A stretch of 64,000 bases of DNA from positions 1 through 64,000 of the forward strand of contig NZ_JAPCID010000018.1 of the NCBI RefSeq assembly GCF_027587175.1, in the 5' to 3' direction. The translations under genes and the position numbers were made by a program. Under the pieces are notes generated by a model. It worked only from the letters and a program-made list of their open reading frames with translations. It was not told the DNA's origin and ran no database searches. Origin of the DNA: Solirubrobacter deserti. Lineage in GTDB: Bacteria; Actinomycetota; Thermoleophilia; Solirubrobacterales; Solirubrobacteraceae. Below, piece after piece: positions 9,526 to 17,879 of the stretch. Positions within the stretch are counted from its first letter, which is position 1. Each line of letters begins with the position of its first letter.

Positions 9526-10179
9526 ATGAGAGTCCTGGTCGCTGAGGACCACCCCCGCATCGCCGGCGCCGTCGCGCGCGGGCTGCGCCGTGAGGGCATG
9601 GCGGTGGACGTCGCCGAGGACGGCGCCGCCGCCCTCTACAAGGCGCGCATCAACCCGTACGACATCGTGGTGCTCGACCGTGACCTGCCCGAGGTCCACG
9701 GCGACGATGTATGCCGCGCGCTGACCGCCGAGCAGCCGCGCACGAAGGTCCTGATGTTGACCGCGGCGCGGTCCACCGACGACCTGGTGGAAGGGCTCGC
9801 GCTGGGCGCCGACGACTACCTCGCCAAGCCGTTCCGCTTCGCCGAGCTGGTCGCGCGCCTGCGCGCGCTCGGGCGTCGCACGGGTGAGGCGCGCCCGCCC
9901 GTGCTGACCGCCGGCGACGTCGTGCTCGACCCGTCCAGGCGCGAGGCGTCACGCGGCGGCCGCGACCTCGAGCTCACGCCCAAGGAGTTCGCCGTGCTCG
10001 AGGCGCTGCTGGAGGCGCAGGGCGCGGTCGTCACACCGGAGATGCTGCTCGAGCGCGCGTGGGACGAGATGCTCGACCCGCTGAGCAACACGGTCCGCAT
10101 GACCGTGATGGGGCTGCGCCGCAAGCTCGGCGAGCCCGCGCTGATCGAGACCGTCCGCGGAGCCGGCTACCGAATCTGA
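9526..10179 (+). CDS. OmpR-family response regulator
   Basis: 217 residues. The receiver domain has the acidic pocket (VLVAEDHPR), the phospho-acceptor Asp in IVVLDRDLP, Thr in MLTAARS and Lys in ADDYLAKPF. The C-terminal winged helix has LELTPKEFAVLEALL, then SNTVRMTVMGLRRKLG and the terminal VRGAGYRI. It precedes its cognate kinase by 40 nt. Confidence 0.95.
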   Translation: MRVLVAEDHPRIAGAVARGLRREGMAVDVAEDGAAALYKARINPYDIVVLDRDLPEVHGDDVCRALTAEQPRTKVLMLTAARSTDDLVEGLALGADDYLAKPFRFAELVARLRALGRRTGEARPPVLTAGDVVLDPSRREASRGGRDLELTPKEFAVLEALLEAQGAVVTPEMLLERAWDEMLDPLSNTVRMTVMGLRRKLGEPALIETVRGAGYRI

Positions 10180-10219
10180 AGGCGACGCAGCCCTTCCGCC
10201 CCACCCCGATCATCCGACC

Positions 10220-11125
10220 TTGATTCCGCATCTGCGTGTCCGGCTGACCGTCATCTACGGCGGCCTGTTCGCCGCGTTCGTGGCGGTGGTGCTCGGCGTC
10301 TCCTACTGGCTGATGGGACGCCACCTGCACCGGACGCTGAGCGAGTTGGAGGCCGACGCCGCGCAGGCCCAGCTCGGCACGCAGTACCTGCTGTTCTTCC
10401 TCGGCGCGACGCTGGTCGCCGGCGCGCTCGGCTGGTTCTTCGCCGGCCGTGAGCTGCGCTCGATGCAGGCTGCCTTCGACGCCCGCGAGCGCTTCGTGGC
10501 CAACGCGTCGCACGAGCTCCGCTCGCCGCTGACCGTCATCCGCACCGAGACCGACGTGACGATGGCCAACCCGGATGCCGACGTCGACGAGTTCCGCGCC
10601 ATGGGCACCGAGATCGTGTCGGCCGTCGAGGACATGGACGCGCTGCTCGACGGCTTGATGGTCCTGGCCCGCTCCGGCCACGGCCTGCCCTCGGTCGAGC
10701 CCGTGGACCTTGCCGCCGCCGCCCGCGCCGCCGCGAGGCGCGTGCGCGCCGACGGCGTGCACGTCCGGCTCGACCTCGCCCCGGCGGGCGTCCGCGGCGA
10801 GCGCCGGTTGCTCGAGCGCCTGGCCGCGAACCTGATCGAGAACGGCGTCCGCTACAACGCGCCGGGCGGCTTCGTGGCGGTCACGACGCGCGCTTCGCAA
10901 GACGGCGCCGTGCTGGACGTCGTCAACTCCGGCCCGCTCGTCGACGCCTCGATCGCCGACCGGCTCGTCGAGCCGTTCGAGCGCGGTGGCCGCACGGGCA
11001 CGCACGGCGCGGGGCTCGGCCTGTCGATCGTGCGCAGCGTCGCCGAGGCGCACGGCGGCCGGCTCGCGCTGTCGCCGCGGGCCGAGGGCGGCCTCGCCGT
11101 CCGCGTCTCACTGCCGGCCGCCTGA
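10220..11125 (+). CDS. Membrane sensor histidine kinase
   Basis: 301 residues from TTG at 10220. Two membrane segments (about residues 8-30 and 53-75) enclose only a short loop and no HAMP domain is evident, so it may sense at the membrane. The H-box is NASHELRSPLTVIRTE, the N-box LAANLIENGVRYN, and the G2 box GAGLGLSIVRSVAEAHGG. The D-box reads VVNSGP rather than DxGxG, a variant seen in active kinases. It forms a two-component system with the preceding regulator; the signal is unknown. Confidence 0.92.
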   Translation: MIPHLRVRLTVIYGGLFAAFVAVVLGVSYWLMGRHLHRTLSELEADAAQAQLGTQYLLFFLGATLVAGALGWFFAGRELRSMQAAFDARERFVANASHELRSPLTVIRTETDVTMANPDADVDEFRAMGTEIVSAVEDMDALLDGLMVLARSGHGLPSVEPVDLAAAARAAARRVRADGVHVRLDLAPAGVRGERRLLERLAANLIENGVRYNAPGGFVAVTTRASQDGAVLDVVNSGPLVDASIADRLVEPFERGGRTGTHGAGLGLSIVRSVAEAHGGRLALSPRAEGGLAVRVSLPAA

Positions 11126-11126
11126 A

Positions 11127-11175
11127 TGGGTGGTCGACGAAACTCTCGCTATCCGATACTTCCGTCGACCACCCA
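11127..11175. terminator. 13-bp perfect inverted repeat between convergent genes
   Basis: Arms 11127-11139 (TGGGTGGTCGACG) and 11163-11175 are perfectly complementary with a 23-nt spacer. The repeat begins one base after the kinase stop codon and lies before the 3' end of the opposite HIRAN gene, so a bidirectional terminator is likely; there is no T-run, as usual at this GC content. The 93-bp gap holds no gene. Confidence 0.55.
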
Positions 11176-11218
11176 CCACGATCGCACCCGAGCGAACGCG
11201 CACGCTCGCCGTTGACGT

Positions 11219-11650
11219 TCACGCGGTCACGCGCAACTCGACCGGCTCGCGCGAGAGCAACATCGTCACGCCGTCGCGCGGGTCACGCGGCGACCGGCGC
11301 CGCTCGCGCAACACCAGCGCGTTCCAGCCAACCACTTCGACCGTGTACTCGCGCGGGACGTAGCCGAGCGGCGTGCCGTCACCGAGGTCCACCGCGACCG
11401 CGGACGGGTCGTGCGGGTTGGACGGCTCCGGCCGCAGCCGCAACACCGATCCGGGCGCGGCCAGGTCCGAGGCCAGCGCCTCGGGCCGGTGGACCGCGCC
11501 CGCGACGTTCGCCACGATCAGCCCGTCCGGCAACGCGTCCCGGCCCAGGAACCGTCCCGAGTCGTCGACCAGCTGGAAGCCGGCGACCCAGACCTCGCCG
11601 CCGTCATCCGGATACCAGTACTGCTCCTGGCGCTCGACCGGGACGATCAC
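11219..11650 (-). CDS. HIRAN-domain protein
   Basis: 143 residues from GTG at 11650. The C-terminal half matches the HIRAN pattern: LRLRPEPSNPHDPSAVAVDL followed by GTPLGYVPRE. HIRAN domains bind DNA 3' ends or stalled forks, but free-standing bacterial copies have no settled role. The N-terminal half (YWYPDDGGEVWVAGFQLV) is typical of small actinobacterial members. It is divergent from the small membrane gene 17 bp away. Confidence 0.8.
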   Translation of the reverse strand: MIVPVERQEQYWYPDDGGEVWVAGFQLVDDSGRFLGRDALPDGLIVANVAGAVHRPEALASDLAAPGSVLRLRPEPSNPHDPSAVAVDLGDGTPLGYVPREYTVEVVGWNALVLRERRRSPRDPRDGVTMLLSREPVELRVTA

Positions 11651-11667
11651 TGGGTAGTGATCCTGGC

Positions 11668-11856
11668 ATGGAGCTCCACAAGCAAGTCGGGCATGCCGGG
11701 CTGATCGGGTGGCGGGAGAAGGTTGCCGACGTGGTCGCGCCGCGCGCGCCGATCAACGACGACACGGCGCGGGCGCTGATCGGCGGCGCGTTCTTCGTCC
11801 TCTCGGTCTACTACGTGATCCAGACCGTCGTGCGCATCGCCAAGCAGTCCGACTAG
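11668..11856 (+). CDS. Small single-pass membrane protein
   Basis: 62 residues from ATG at 11668: a hydrophilic N-terminus (LIGWREKVADVVAPRAP) and one clear membrane segment (ALIGGAFFVLSVYYVIQTVV) with a short basic tail. No family recognised. The start is assigned by the good frame and lack of other starts; a strong ribosome site is not seen. Its end is followed by nested hairpins. Confidence 0.6.
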   Translation: MELHKQVGHAGLIGWREKVADVVAPRAPINDDTARALIGGAFFVLSVYYVIQTVVRIAKQSD

Positions 11857-11884
11857 AGATCCGCGAAGCGATCTCTCAGCCGAA

Positions 11885-11918
11885 ATCGCGACGCACCGGC
11901 GAAGCCGGTCGCCGCGAT
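11885..11918. terminator. Nested hairpin terminator between convergent genes
   Basis: Outer arms ATCGCG (11885-11890) and CGCGAT (11913-11918) enclose ACCGGC-GAA-GCCGGT. It separates the convergent small genes ending at 11856 and 11927. Confidence 0.6.
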
Positions 11919-11926
11919 GTGGCGCC

Positions 11927-12139
11927 CTAGACGCGGCCGCCGCGGTCCCGGTGCGGACGCTCGTAGCGGTCGCAGTCGAGCTTGGAGCGCTCGAGCACGA
12001 GGTCCTGCGAGGGCGCCGTGGGAGCGGGCGTGGCGGCGGCGATGGCGAGCGTGCGGTCCACGCCCGTCATCCCGTGGAGAGAGACGCCGAGGAGTCCGAC
12101 GCCCGCCACCAGCGTGGCGGCAAATCCGGCCTTGCGCAT
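11927..12139 (-). CDS. Small secreted or membrane-anchored protein next to VWA copy 2
   Basis: 70 residues from ATG at 12139. The N-terminus (MRKAGFAATLVAGVGLLGVSL) is a signal peptide or anchor; the rest is short, ends in a strongly charged Arg/Asp-rich tail and holds one Cys (KLDCDRYE). It follows the VWA copy 2 gene by 34 nt, in the same direction; a small hairpin (12157-12173) lies in that gap. No family recognised; compare the 65-residue protein at 7214-7411. Confidence 0.6.
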   Translation of the reverse strand: MRKAGFAATLVAGVGLLGVSLHGMTGVDRTLAIAAATPAPTAPSQDLVLERSKLDCDRYERPHRDRGGRV

Positions 12140-12173
12140 GCCCACAGTCAATCCCGGGTTGCTGAACGCAACC

Positions 12174-13094
12174 TCAAAGCAACCGACGAAACCACCTAAG
12201 GGAGAGTCCGCCGCCGAGCAGGAGCAGGATCGCGGCGCCACCGGCGAACGCGCTGGTGACCTCCCGCTGCTCCTCCTTGGTCGCGACCTCCGAGCCGAGC
12301 TGCTCGTAGACCTCGCTCAGCTGCGAAGCCTGGTCGGCCGTGAACGCCTGGCCGCCCGAGCGCTCGGCGATCTGCGCGAGCGTCGCGACGTCCGGCGGGA
12401 CCGCGTCGCCGTTGGGCAACGTGCCCGACGCCGTGCCGAGCGCGACGGTGTAGATCGGGATCCGCAGCCGCTGGGCCTCGCCGGCGATCGGCAGCGGGTC
12501 ACGTCCGTGCGTCGCCTGGCCGTCCGAGAGCAGGACGATCGCGCCCGGCGCCTTCTGCGCCTTGATCATCTCCAGCGAGGTCGCCAGCGCGTCGCCGGTC
12601 GCGGTGCCGCCGCTCGGCGTCATCGCGGCGTCCATGGCGCGGCGCACCTCGTCGCGCTCGGTGGTCGGCGAGGACACGGCCTGCGCGCGGTGGTTGAACA
12701 CCACGCCGCCGACACGCACCCGCTCGGGCACCTCGTCCAGGAACGTCTCGCCCGCCTCCTTCGCGGCCGCCAGCCGGGAGGGAGCGACGTCCGTGGCCAT
12801 CATCGACCCGGAGTGGTCCATGGCGAGCACGATCGTCGCCTGCTCGGCCGGCACCGCCACGGTCACTTCGGGACGGGCCAGCGCGGCGATCAACGCCGCG
12901 GTCGCGAGTCCAGCCAGTCCGAGTGGGAGGTGGCGGCGCCAGCCGGGCGAGCGCGGGACGGCCGAGATCGCCACACGGGGGGACGCGAACGCCGCCGCAG
13001 CGCGGTGGCGGCGACGTTCGGTCAGCACGTAGGCCACGGCGAGCAGCGGGATCAGCCCCAGCCCGGCCAGCAGCCACGGGGACTGAAAGCTCAC
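12174..13094 (-). CDS. VWA-domain membrane protein (BatA-like), copy 2
   Basis: 306 residues from GTG at 13094, overlapping the protease stop (GTGA). It is a clear paralogue of the protein at 4367-5305: the same MSFQ(A/S)P start, two N-terminal membrane segments, MIDAS (MDHSGSM, TATGDAL, LLSDG), a TKEEQREV stretch before the last membrane segment. No MoxR or DUF58 gene accompanies it; instead it is coupled to an HtrA-type protease, so it may work with the MoxR ATPase encoded at 6204-7214 or with the protease (inference). Confidence 0.9.
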   Translation of the reverse strand: MSFQSPWLLAGLGLIPLLAVAYVLTERRRHRAAAAFASPRVAISAVPRSPGWRRHLPLGLAGLATAALIAALARPEVTVAVPAEQATIVLAMDHSGSMMATDVAPSRLAAAKEAGETFLDEVPERVRVGGVVFNHRAQAVSSPTTERDEVRRAMDAAMTPSGGTATGDALATSLEMIKAQKAPGAIVLLSDGQATHGRDPLPIAGEAQRLRIPIYTVALGTASGTLPNGDAVPPDVATLAQIAERSGGQAFTADQASQLSEVYEQLGSEVATKEEQREVTSAFAGGAAILLLLGGGLSLRWFRRLL

Positions 13095-14215
13095 GGCCGC
13101 GTCCCGAGCTCGACCTGGACGGTCTGCTGGGCGCCGCCGCGGGTGATCTCCACCGCGACCCGCTCACCGGGACGGCGGTCCTGGACCGCGGACGCGACGT
13201 CGTCGGAGTCGGCGACGCGCTCGCCGCCGACGGACCGGATCACGTCACCCACGCGCAGGCCGGCCGCCTGAGCCGGGCCGCCGGCGTTCACCGAAGCGAC
13301 GGTGACGCCGTTCGTGCCCCCGCTCGTGGAGACGCCGAGGAACGCGCGCTTGATGTCCTCGCCGCGCTCGAGGCGCGGGATCACGTCGCGCACCGTGTTG
13401 GACGGCACCGCGAACCCGATCCCGACGCTCCCGCCGCTCTGCGACGCGATCTGCGAGTTGACGCCGATCACGCGGCCCTGCGCGTCGAGCAGCGGGCCGC
13501 CCGAGTTGCCGGGGTTGATCGGCGCGTCGGTCTGGATCACCGAGTCGATCTGGAAGCCGTCCGGCGCCTGGATGTGACGGCCCGTGCCGGACACGATGCC
13601 CGCCGTGGTCGTCTGCGAGAGCCCGAACGGCGAGCCGATCGCGACCGCGAGCTGGCCCGTGCGGACGGCATCCGAGTCGGCGAGCGAGAGCGCCTTCAGC
13701 GGCCGGCCGACGTCGACCTTGACGACCGCGAGATCGCTCGACTCGTCCACGCCGAGGACGCGGCCGGTCGCGGTCTCGTCATCGGCGAACTGGACCTGCA
13801 CCGTCTGCGAGCTGCCGACCACGTGCGCGTTGGTGACGATCGTCCCGTCGGCGCCGGTGACGAAACCCGTGCCGGACCCGCCGCGCACCTGGATGGAGAC
13901 GACCGACTCGCGCGCCGCGGCGTAGATCGCGGCGACGTCGCCGGTCTGCTTGGCGCCGACCAGCGCGGGCCCGCTGTTGACCGCCGCGGGATTGCCGTCG
14001 GTGTCGACGACGCCGAACGCAAACGCGCCGCCGCTCACCAGTACGGCGGACACGAGCCCGCCGGCCACGGCCGCGCTGAAGTGGCCACGCCGCTTGGGCG
14101 CGGCGGGCGGCGGTGCGGCCGGCGGCGGCGGGGCCGACGGCACCTCCGGTTCATACGGGCGCGCGCGACGACCGTCCGTGGGGTCGCCGTCGAGCCAGAG
14201 CAGGGGATCGGTCAT
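13091..14215 (-). CDS. HtrA/DegP-like membrane-anchored serine protease with PDZ domain
   Basis: 374 residues from ATG at 14215 (a GTG two codons upstream is possible). A Pro-rich cytoplasmic head is followed by one membrane segment (AAVAGGLVSAVLVSGGAFAFG), a trypsin-like domain with the catalytic His (IVTNAHVV), Asp (ESSDLAVVKVD) and Ser (INPGNSGGPLLD), and one C-terminal PDZ domain (LRVGDVIRSVGG). All catalytic residues are present. It degrades or senses misfolded extracytoplasmic proteins. It is divergent from the DUF1707 gene and translationally coupled to VWA copy 2. Confidence 0.93.
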   Translation of the reverse strand: MTDPLLWLDGDPTDGRRARPYEPEVPSAPPPPAAPPPAAPKRRGHFSAAVAGGLVSAVLVSGGAFAFGVVDTDGNPAAVNSGPALVGAKQTGDVAAIYAAARESVVSIQVRGGSGTGFVTGADGTIVTNAHVVGSSQTVQVQFADDETATGRVLGVDESSDLAVVKVDVGRPLKALSLADSDAVRTGQLAVAIGSPFGLSQTTTAGIVSGTGRHIQAPDGFQIDSVIQTDAPINPGNSGGPLLDAQGRVIGVNSQIASQSGGSVGIGFAVPSNTVRDVIPRLERGEDIKRAFLGVSTSGGTNGVTVASVNAGGPAQAAGLRVGDVIRSVGGERVADSDDVASAVQDRRPGERVAVEITRGGAQQTVQVELGTRP

Positions 14216-14274
14216 GTCCACCGAGGTTGGAGGGCGGCACGTCAGGTCAAGATAAGGAGGTGTCCATTGACCCC

Positions 14275-14826
14275 ATGCGCGCCTCCGACGTCGAACGCGA
14301 GCGGATCGTGGCCGAGCTGCGCCAGGCGGCGACCGAGGGCCGGCTCGACGTCGACGAGCTCGACGAGCGCACCGCATCCGCGTACACGTCGAAGACCCGC
14401 GGCGAGCTGCTGCAGCTGATCGAGGACATCCCGACCGCGCGCGTCGCGCCGCCTTCCCCGTCGCCGCAGCGCCGGCTCCCCACGACGCCCGGCCGCACGG
14501 GCTTCACCGCGCGCTGGCTCGCTCCCGCGCGGCGCCGTCAGGCCGCGACCGAGCTCGCCGAGTTCGTGGCGCCGCCGATGCGCGCCCACGGGTACGCGCT
14601 CGAGCACGCGAGCGACGCGCACATGGTCTTCGCCCGCAAGCACCGGCCGGTGTGGACGTACGTGCTCGCGGTCGCGCTGTTCCCGCTGGGGCTGCTGGCG
14701 CTGCTCCACACCGAGCGCGAGGAGATCGTGTGCGACCTCCACGAGCACGAGGACGGCACGCTGATCAGCGTGAGCGGCAAGGCGCCGCTGGCGATCCGGC
14801 GTGCGCTCAGCGAGCTGGAGCGTTGA
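14275..14826 (+). CDS. DUF1707-domain membrane protein
   Basis: 183 residues from ATG at 14275. The N-terminal 55 residues are DUF1707 (MRASDVERERIVAELRQAA, GRLDVDELDERTASAY). A linker is followed by a membrane segment (YVLAVALFPLGLLALL) and a C-terminal domain with EEIVCDLHEHEDG. A very strong Shine-Dalgarno (AAGGAGG, about 14254-14260) lies somewhat far (14 nt) from this ATG, so an alternative start nearer 14266 cannot be excluded. The role of DUF1707 proteins is unknown. The 3' end overlaps the IPP isomerase gene by 20 bp. Confidence 0.88.
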   Translation: MRASDVERERIVAELRQAATEGRLDVDELDERTASAYTSKTRGELLQLIEDIPTARVAPPSPSPQRRLPTTPGRTGFTARWLAPARRRQAATELAEFVAPPMRAHGYALEHASDAHMVFARKHRPVWTYVLAVALFPLGLLALLHTEREEIVCDLHEHEDGTLISVSGKAPLAIRRALSELER

Positions 14827-15325
14827 CGATCTCCCACGCCGGGGGGAACCAGGCGGTGAAGTCGGCCTCGCGGGCGCGTGCGATCCACGCGTTCAGCTCG
14901 TCCACGGGCACGAAGCGCCACTCCATGACCTCATCGGGGTCCGGCGACGGCTCGACGTCGATCTCGCACACGAGCAGGTGGTCGTACTCGTTCTCGACCA
15001 GGTCGGCCAGCTGGGCGCGGTAGCGCAGCACGCCCACTTCGCGCAGGGTCCCGGCCGGAATCCCGAGCTCCTCCTCGAAGCGCCGCGCCGCGGCCGCCTC
15101 GGTGGTCTCGCCGGGCCGCGGATGCCCGCAGGCCGAGTTCGTCCACAGGCCGGGGGAGTGGTACTTGCCGAGCGCGCGGCGCTGCAGCAGCAGCTCGCCC
15201 GCGGGGTTGAAGGCGAAGACCGAGAACGCCCGGTGCAGCTCACCCGAGCGGTGCACGGCGAGCTTCTCACCGACCCCCAGCTCGCGGTCCTCCTCGTCGA
15301 TCAGCACCACGTTCTCCTCAAGCAC
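14807..15325 (-). CDS. idi: Isopentenyl-diphosphate delta-isomerase, type 1
   Basis: 172 residues from GTG at 15325 (in-frame GTG codons at the V-V of ENVVLID are alternatives behind GAGGAG). It has the type 1 Nudix-like pattern: KLAVHRSGELHRAFSVF, the catalytic Cys in TNSACGHPRPGE, and the Glu pair in FEEELGIPAG, then NEYDHLLVCE and DEVMEWRFV. It interconverts IPP and DMAPP in isoprenoid synthesis, with Mg/Mn. Length matches the family. It stands alone; a hairpin 16 nt upstream separates it from the LVIVD gene. Confidence 0.93.
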   Translation of the reverse strand: MLEENVVLIDEEDRELGVGEKLAVHRSGELHRAFSVFAFNPAGELLLQRRALGKYHSPGLWTNSACGHPRPGETTEAAAARRFEEELGIPAGTLREVGVLRYRAQLADLVENEYDHLLVCEIDVEPSPDPDEVMEWRFVPVDELNAWIARAREADFTAWFPPAWEIVNAPAR

Positions 15326-15340
15326 GAGAAGAGACGGTAT

Positions 15341-15370
15341 CGAGGCCCGGGACCGTTGCCCCGGGCCTCG
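15341..15370. terminator. GC-rich hairpin (CGAGGCCCGGG type), copy 1
   Basis: Arms 15341-15351 and 15360-15370 are perfectly complementary over 11 bp with an 8-nt loop. The same arm sequence recurs at 17841-17872. It lies between the LVIVD gene and idi and probably stops read-through. Confidence 0.65.
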
Positions 15371-15386
15371 GCCGAATGTTCGAGTT

Positions 15387-15538
15387 CGCTGAGGAATGTG
15401 CGGTGCGCCTGGGGTGGTGCAGCCGCCCGTGCCTCGCGCCGCCCGCGACAAGCGTGGCGTGCCTCTGGCACGTGAGCGTCGTGGGTGGCGCGAGGCGCCG
15501 CGGATGTGCCGCACCAGGTGTGCCGGTATTCCTCAGCG
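15387..15538 (+). other. 152-bp long imperfect inverted repeat (structured element)
   Basis: This gene-free stretch starts 5 bp beyond the end of the LVIVD copy 1 gene. Outer arms 15387-15397 and 15528-15538 pair perfectly (11 bp); inner arms 15429-15449 and 15478-15498 match at 18 of 21 positions; a 6-bp stem with a 3-nt loop sits at 15458-15472. The non-matching positions I could align are almost all G-U pairs in a plus-strand transcript, with few true mismatches. It may be a long hairpin RNA, a decayed mobile repeat, or an unusual terminator. No coding frame here looks real. Confidence 0.55.
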
Positions 15539-15543
15539 GGCTC

Positions 15544-17739
15544 TCACGGGTTGGTGGTGGAGAGGGTGAACGTCAGCGTCTTGCTGTACGTGCCCGTGCG
15601 CAGCGCGTCCTTGTCGCCGATCGGCTGCTTGAACGTGATCGTCGGCTTGTCGTTGGAGACCGGGCCGGTGTAGGTCTTGACCACGCCGAGCCCCTGCAGC
15701 GGCTGCGGGAGGACGAACGCGCCGTTGACCAGGTGGCCGGTGTTGGTGGTGCTCGGGTCGGTGACCGTGAGCGTCGCGTCACCGGCGGTGGAGATCACGT
15801 TGGCCATCGTGGAGGCCTCGTAGACCTGCGCGACGCCCGGGACGAAGGGCTCGAACGAGGGCGCCGTGCCCAGCGACAAGGCCAGTGCCGGAGCGACGCT
15901 GCCGCTCGCGCTGCTCTGGGTCTCGGCCGTCACGGTGTAGTTGACGGTCTTGGTCGTCGTGTTGCCGGCCTTGTCGACCGCCGTGACGGTGTAGGAGGCG
16001 GGGCCGAAGCTCGACGTGTCGAGGGTGGTCACGCTCGCCGTGCAGCTGTCGACGCCCAGGTCCTCGTCGGCGCACGTGAACGCGGCCGGGACGGTGGAGC
16101 CGATCGCGTACCCGACACCTTCGTTGGTCGAGGCGATCGTGGGCGCGGCGTTGTCGGCCGCGATCGCGCCGATCTGCGTCTGCGGGTTCGAGTAGGCGAC
16201 CGTGTTCGCGCGATCCGTGAACGCGTTGTCGAGGTCCCACACGAGCAGGCCGCGGTAGATGTCGGCCTCGTAGATCTTGCCGTTGTACCAGTACGTCGAC
16301 CAGTCGCCGCCGTCCGGGTAGCCGTCGTCGCCGTAGGTGCTCGACCACGGCAGCGGCTTGGGATCGGCGTAGGCGATCACCTTCGGCGCGGCGGGCTGCG
16401 AGAAGTCGATCACGTTGATGCCCGCCTGGTAGTTGCCGGACACGAGGTAGTTGCCGCCCTTGGTCGGCACCGTGTTGAAGTTGTGCCAGGTGCAGTTCTC
16501 GGTCTCGTTCTGCACGCGCGGCATCGGGACCGTGGAGATCTGGTCGCCCGTCTCGGCGTTCAGGATGAACAGCGACTTGAAGTGGGCGGAGCTGCCGGCC
16601 TGGCAGTTCGCCACGACGCCGCCGCCCGGCTCGTGCCCGAACACGACGGTCTTGCCGTCGTAGCTGAACGCGGCCGAGTGGCCGCCGCTCGCGTTCATGT
16701 TCTTCGACCACAGCTGGACCGGGTTCTCGATGCCGCCCGGCAGCGTCGGGTCGATCGTGGCGTCGAACTTGAACAGCGTGATGCCGTTGCCGCCCGCGCA
16801 GCTCGCGAGGCTGTTCGCGCCGTTGAGGAACACCGTGTTGTCGTGGCACTGGCGGCCGGCGGGGGCCTGCTTGACGTAGGAGGCCTGCGTCGGGTCCGAG
16901 AGCTTGATCTTCAGCACGTCCATCCAGGTGCAGGTGCCGCTGGAGCCGCCGTTGTAGATGTAGAGCGCGTCGAACTGCGGCGCCGGGACGGCCGTGGCGG
17001 TGTGCGAGCCGCAGCCGAGGCGCGGGACGTCGTTGACGCTGAAGCGCAGCCCCTGCTTGCCGTTGGACGGGTCGTTGCCGACATCGACCATGACGGGGTT
17101 CGTCGGGTCGGTGATGTCGAAGATGTGGACGCCCTCGAAGCCGACGCCGACGAGCGTGCCGCCGCAGGACTGCGTCGTGGCGCCGGAGGCGCGGACCGCC
17201 GAGTCCCACGAGCGGACGAGGATGTTCCCGTAGACGACGACGTCGCCCTGCGAGGTGGTGCAGCTCTTGTTGAGATGGACCTGCTTCGGCTTGGCCGGGT
17301 CCTTGATGTCGATCACGACGAAGCCGTCGTTGGTGCCCATGTAGGCGTAGTCGCCCTGGAACGCCAGGTCCGAGTTGTACGGGACCGGCAGGTACGGGAT
17401 GACGTTGGGCGAGTAGCCGACCGGCGTCATGTTCGGCGTGTACTCGAACTCGCTCGCGACCTGCTCGAGCGTCGGGTCCTCGAGCGCCGCCGCCGCGGCG
17501 ACCGCGGCCATCGACTTGCTCGCCGGCGAGGCGACCGGGCCGCCTTCGCCGCCGCACTCGTGGGCGAAGTCGGGGCGGTGCACACCCGCCCACAGCGCGT
17601 TGTTGAGCGACAGGAAGCTCGTCGCCGCCTTCGCGTTGGCGCCCGCGCACGGGTGCGCGACGGCCGACGCCGGTGCGAACAGCGCCACCGCGGCCAGCGC
17701 CCCGGCTCCCGCCAGGACGCTCTTGAACCCTCTACCCAT
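15544..17739 (-). CDS. Secreted LVIVD-repeat beta-propeller protein, copy 1
   Basis: 731 residues from ATG at 17739, preceded by a GAGAGGAACGGG ribosome site (GTG at 17754 is in frame but less likely). Order: signal peptide (ends SAVA), a Cys-containing N-terminal region (AHPCAG, HECGGEGG), LVIVD-type propeller repeats (GFVVIDIKDPAKPKQV, GVHIFDITDPTNPVMVDV, INVIDFSQPAAPKVIAYADP), an Ig/HYR-like segment (PAAFTCADEDLGVDSCTASV), and a C-terminal module of about 115 residues ending in LRTGTYSKTLTFTLSTTNP. The function is unknown; such proteins are exported and may bind cell-surface ligands. It is a close paralogue of the next gene. Confidence 0.88.
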   Translation of the reverse strand: MGRGFKSVLAGAGALAAVALFAPASAVAHPCAGANAKAATSFLSLNNALWAGVHRPDFAHECGGEGGPVASPASKSMAAVAAAAALEDPTLEQVASEFEYTPNMTPVGYSPNVIPYLPVPYNSDLAFQGDYAYMGTNDGFVVIDIKDPAKPKQVHLNKSCTTSQGDVVVYGNILVRSWDSAVRASGATTQSCGGTLVGVGFEGVHIFDITDPTNPVMVDVGNDPSNGKQGLRFSVNDVPRLGCGSHTATAVPAPQFDALYIYNGGSSGTCTWMDVLKIKLSDPTQASYVKQAPAGRQCHDNTVFLNGANSLASCAGGNGITLFKFDATIDPTLPGGIENPVQLWSKNMNASGGHSAAFSYDGKTVVFGHEPGGGVVANCQAGSSAHFKSLFILNAETGDQISTVPMPRVQNETENCTWHNFNTVPTKGGNYLVSGNYQAGINVIDFSQPAAPKVIAYADPKPLPWSSTYGDDGYPDGGDWSTYWYNGKIYEADIYRGLLVWDLDNAFTDRANTVAYSNPQTQIGAIAADNAAPTIASTNEGVGYAIGSTVPAAFTCADEDLGVDSCTASVTTLDTSSFGPASYTVTAVDKAGNTTTKTVNYTVTAETQSSASGSVAPALALSLGTAPSFEPFVPGVAQVYEASTMANVISTAGDATLTVTDPSTTNTGHLVNGAFVLPQPLQGLGVVKTYTGPVSNDKPTITFKQPIGDKDALRTGTYSKTLTFTLSTTNP

Positions 17740-17777
17740 TCCCGTTCCTCTCACGTAAGGACTCCACTCCTCCTAAA

Positions 17778-17838
17778 CGCGAGCTAACCAAGTCCTCATG
17801 CCCACAGGCAACTGGCCGAGCGTGCAGGTCTCTGCACG
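17778..17838 (-). promoter_or_regulatory. Conserved LVIVD promoter block, copy 1
   Basis: Read on the minus strand, the block starts with the palindrome GTGCAG-AGAC-CTGCAC (17822-17837), continues with CTCGG and AGTT, and ends with TTAGCTCGCG. It matches the block at 20099-20158 at 25 of the first 30 positions and ends at the same distance (39 nt) from the start codon. Confidence 0.6.
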
Positions 17839-17840
17839 GC

Positions 17841-17872
17841 GCGAGGCCCGGGGCGCGCGCCCCGGGCCTCGC
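17841..17872. terminator. GC-rich hairpin (CGAGGCCCGGG type), copy 2
   Basis: Arms 17841-17854 and 17859-17872 are perfectly complementary over 14 bp with a 4-nt loop. It starts 7 nt after the stop codon of LVIVD copy 2 and shares its arm sequence with the hairpin at 15341-15370. Confidence 0.75.
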
Positions 17873-17879
17873 GTGCCGC

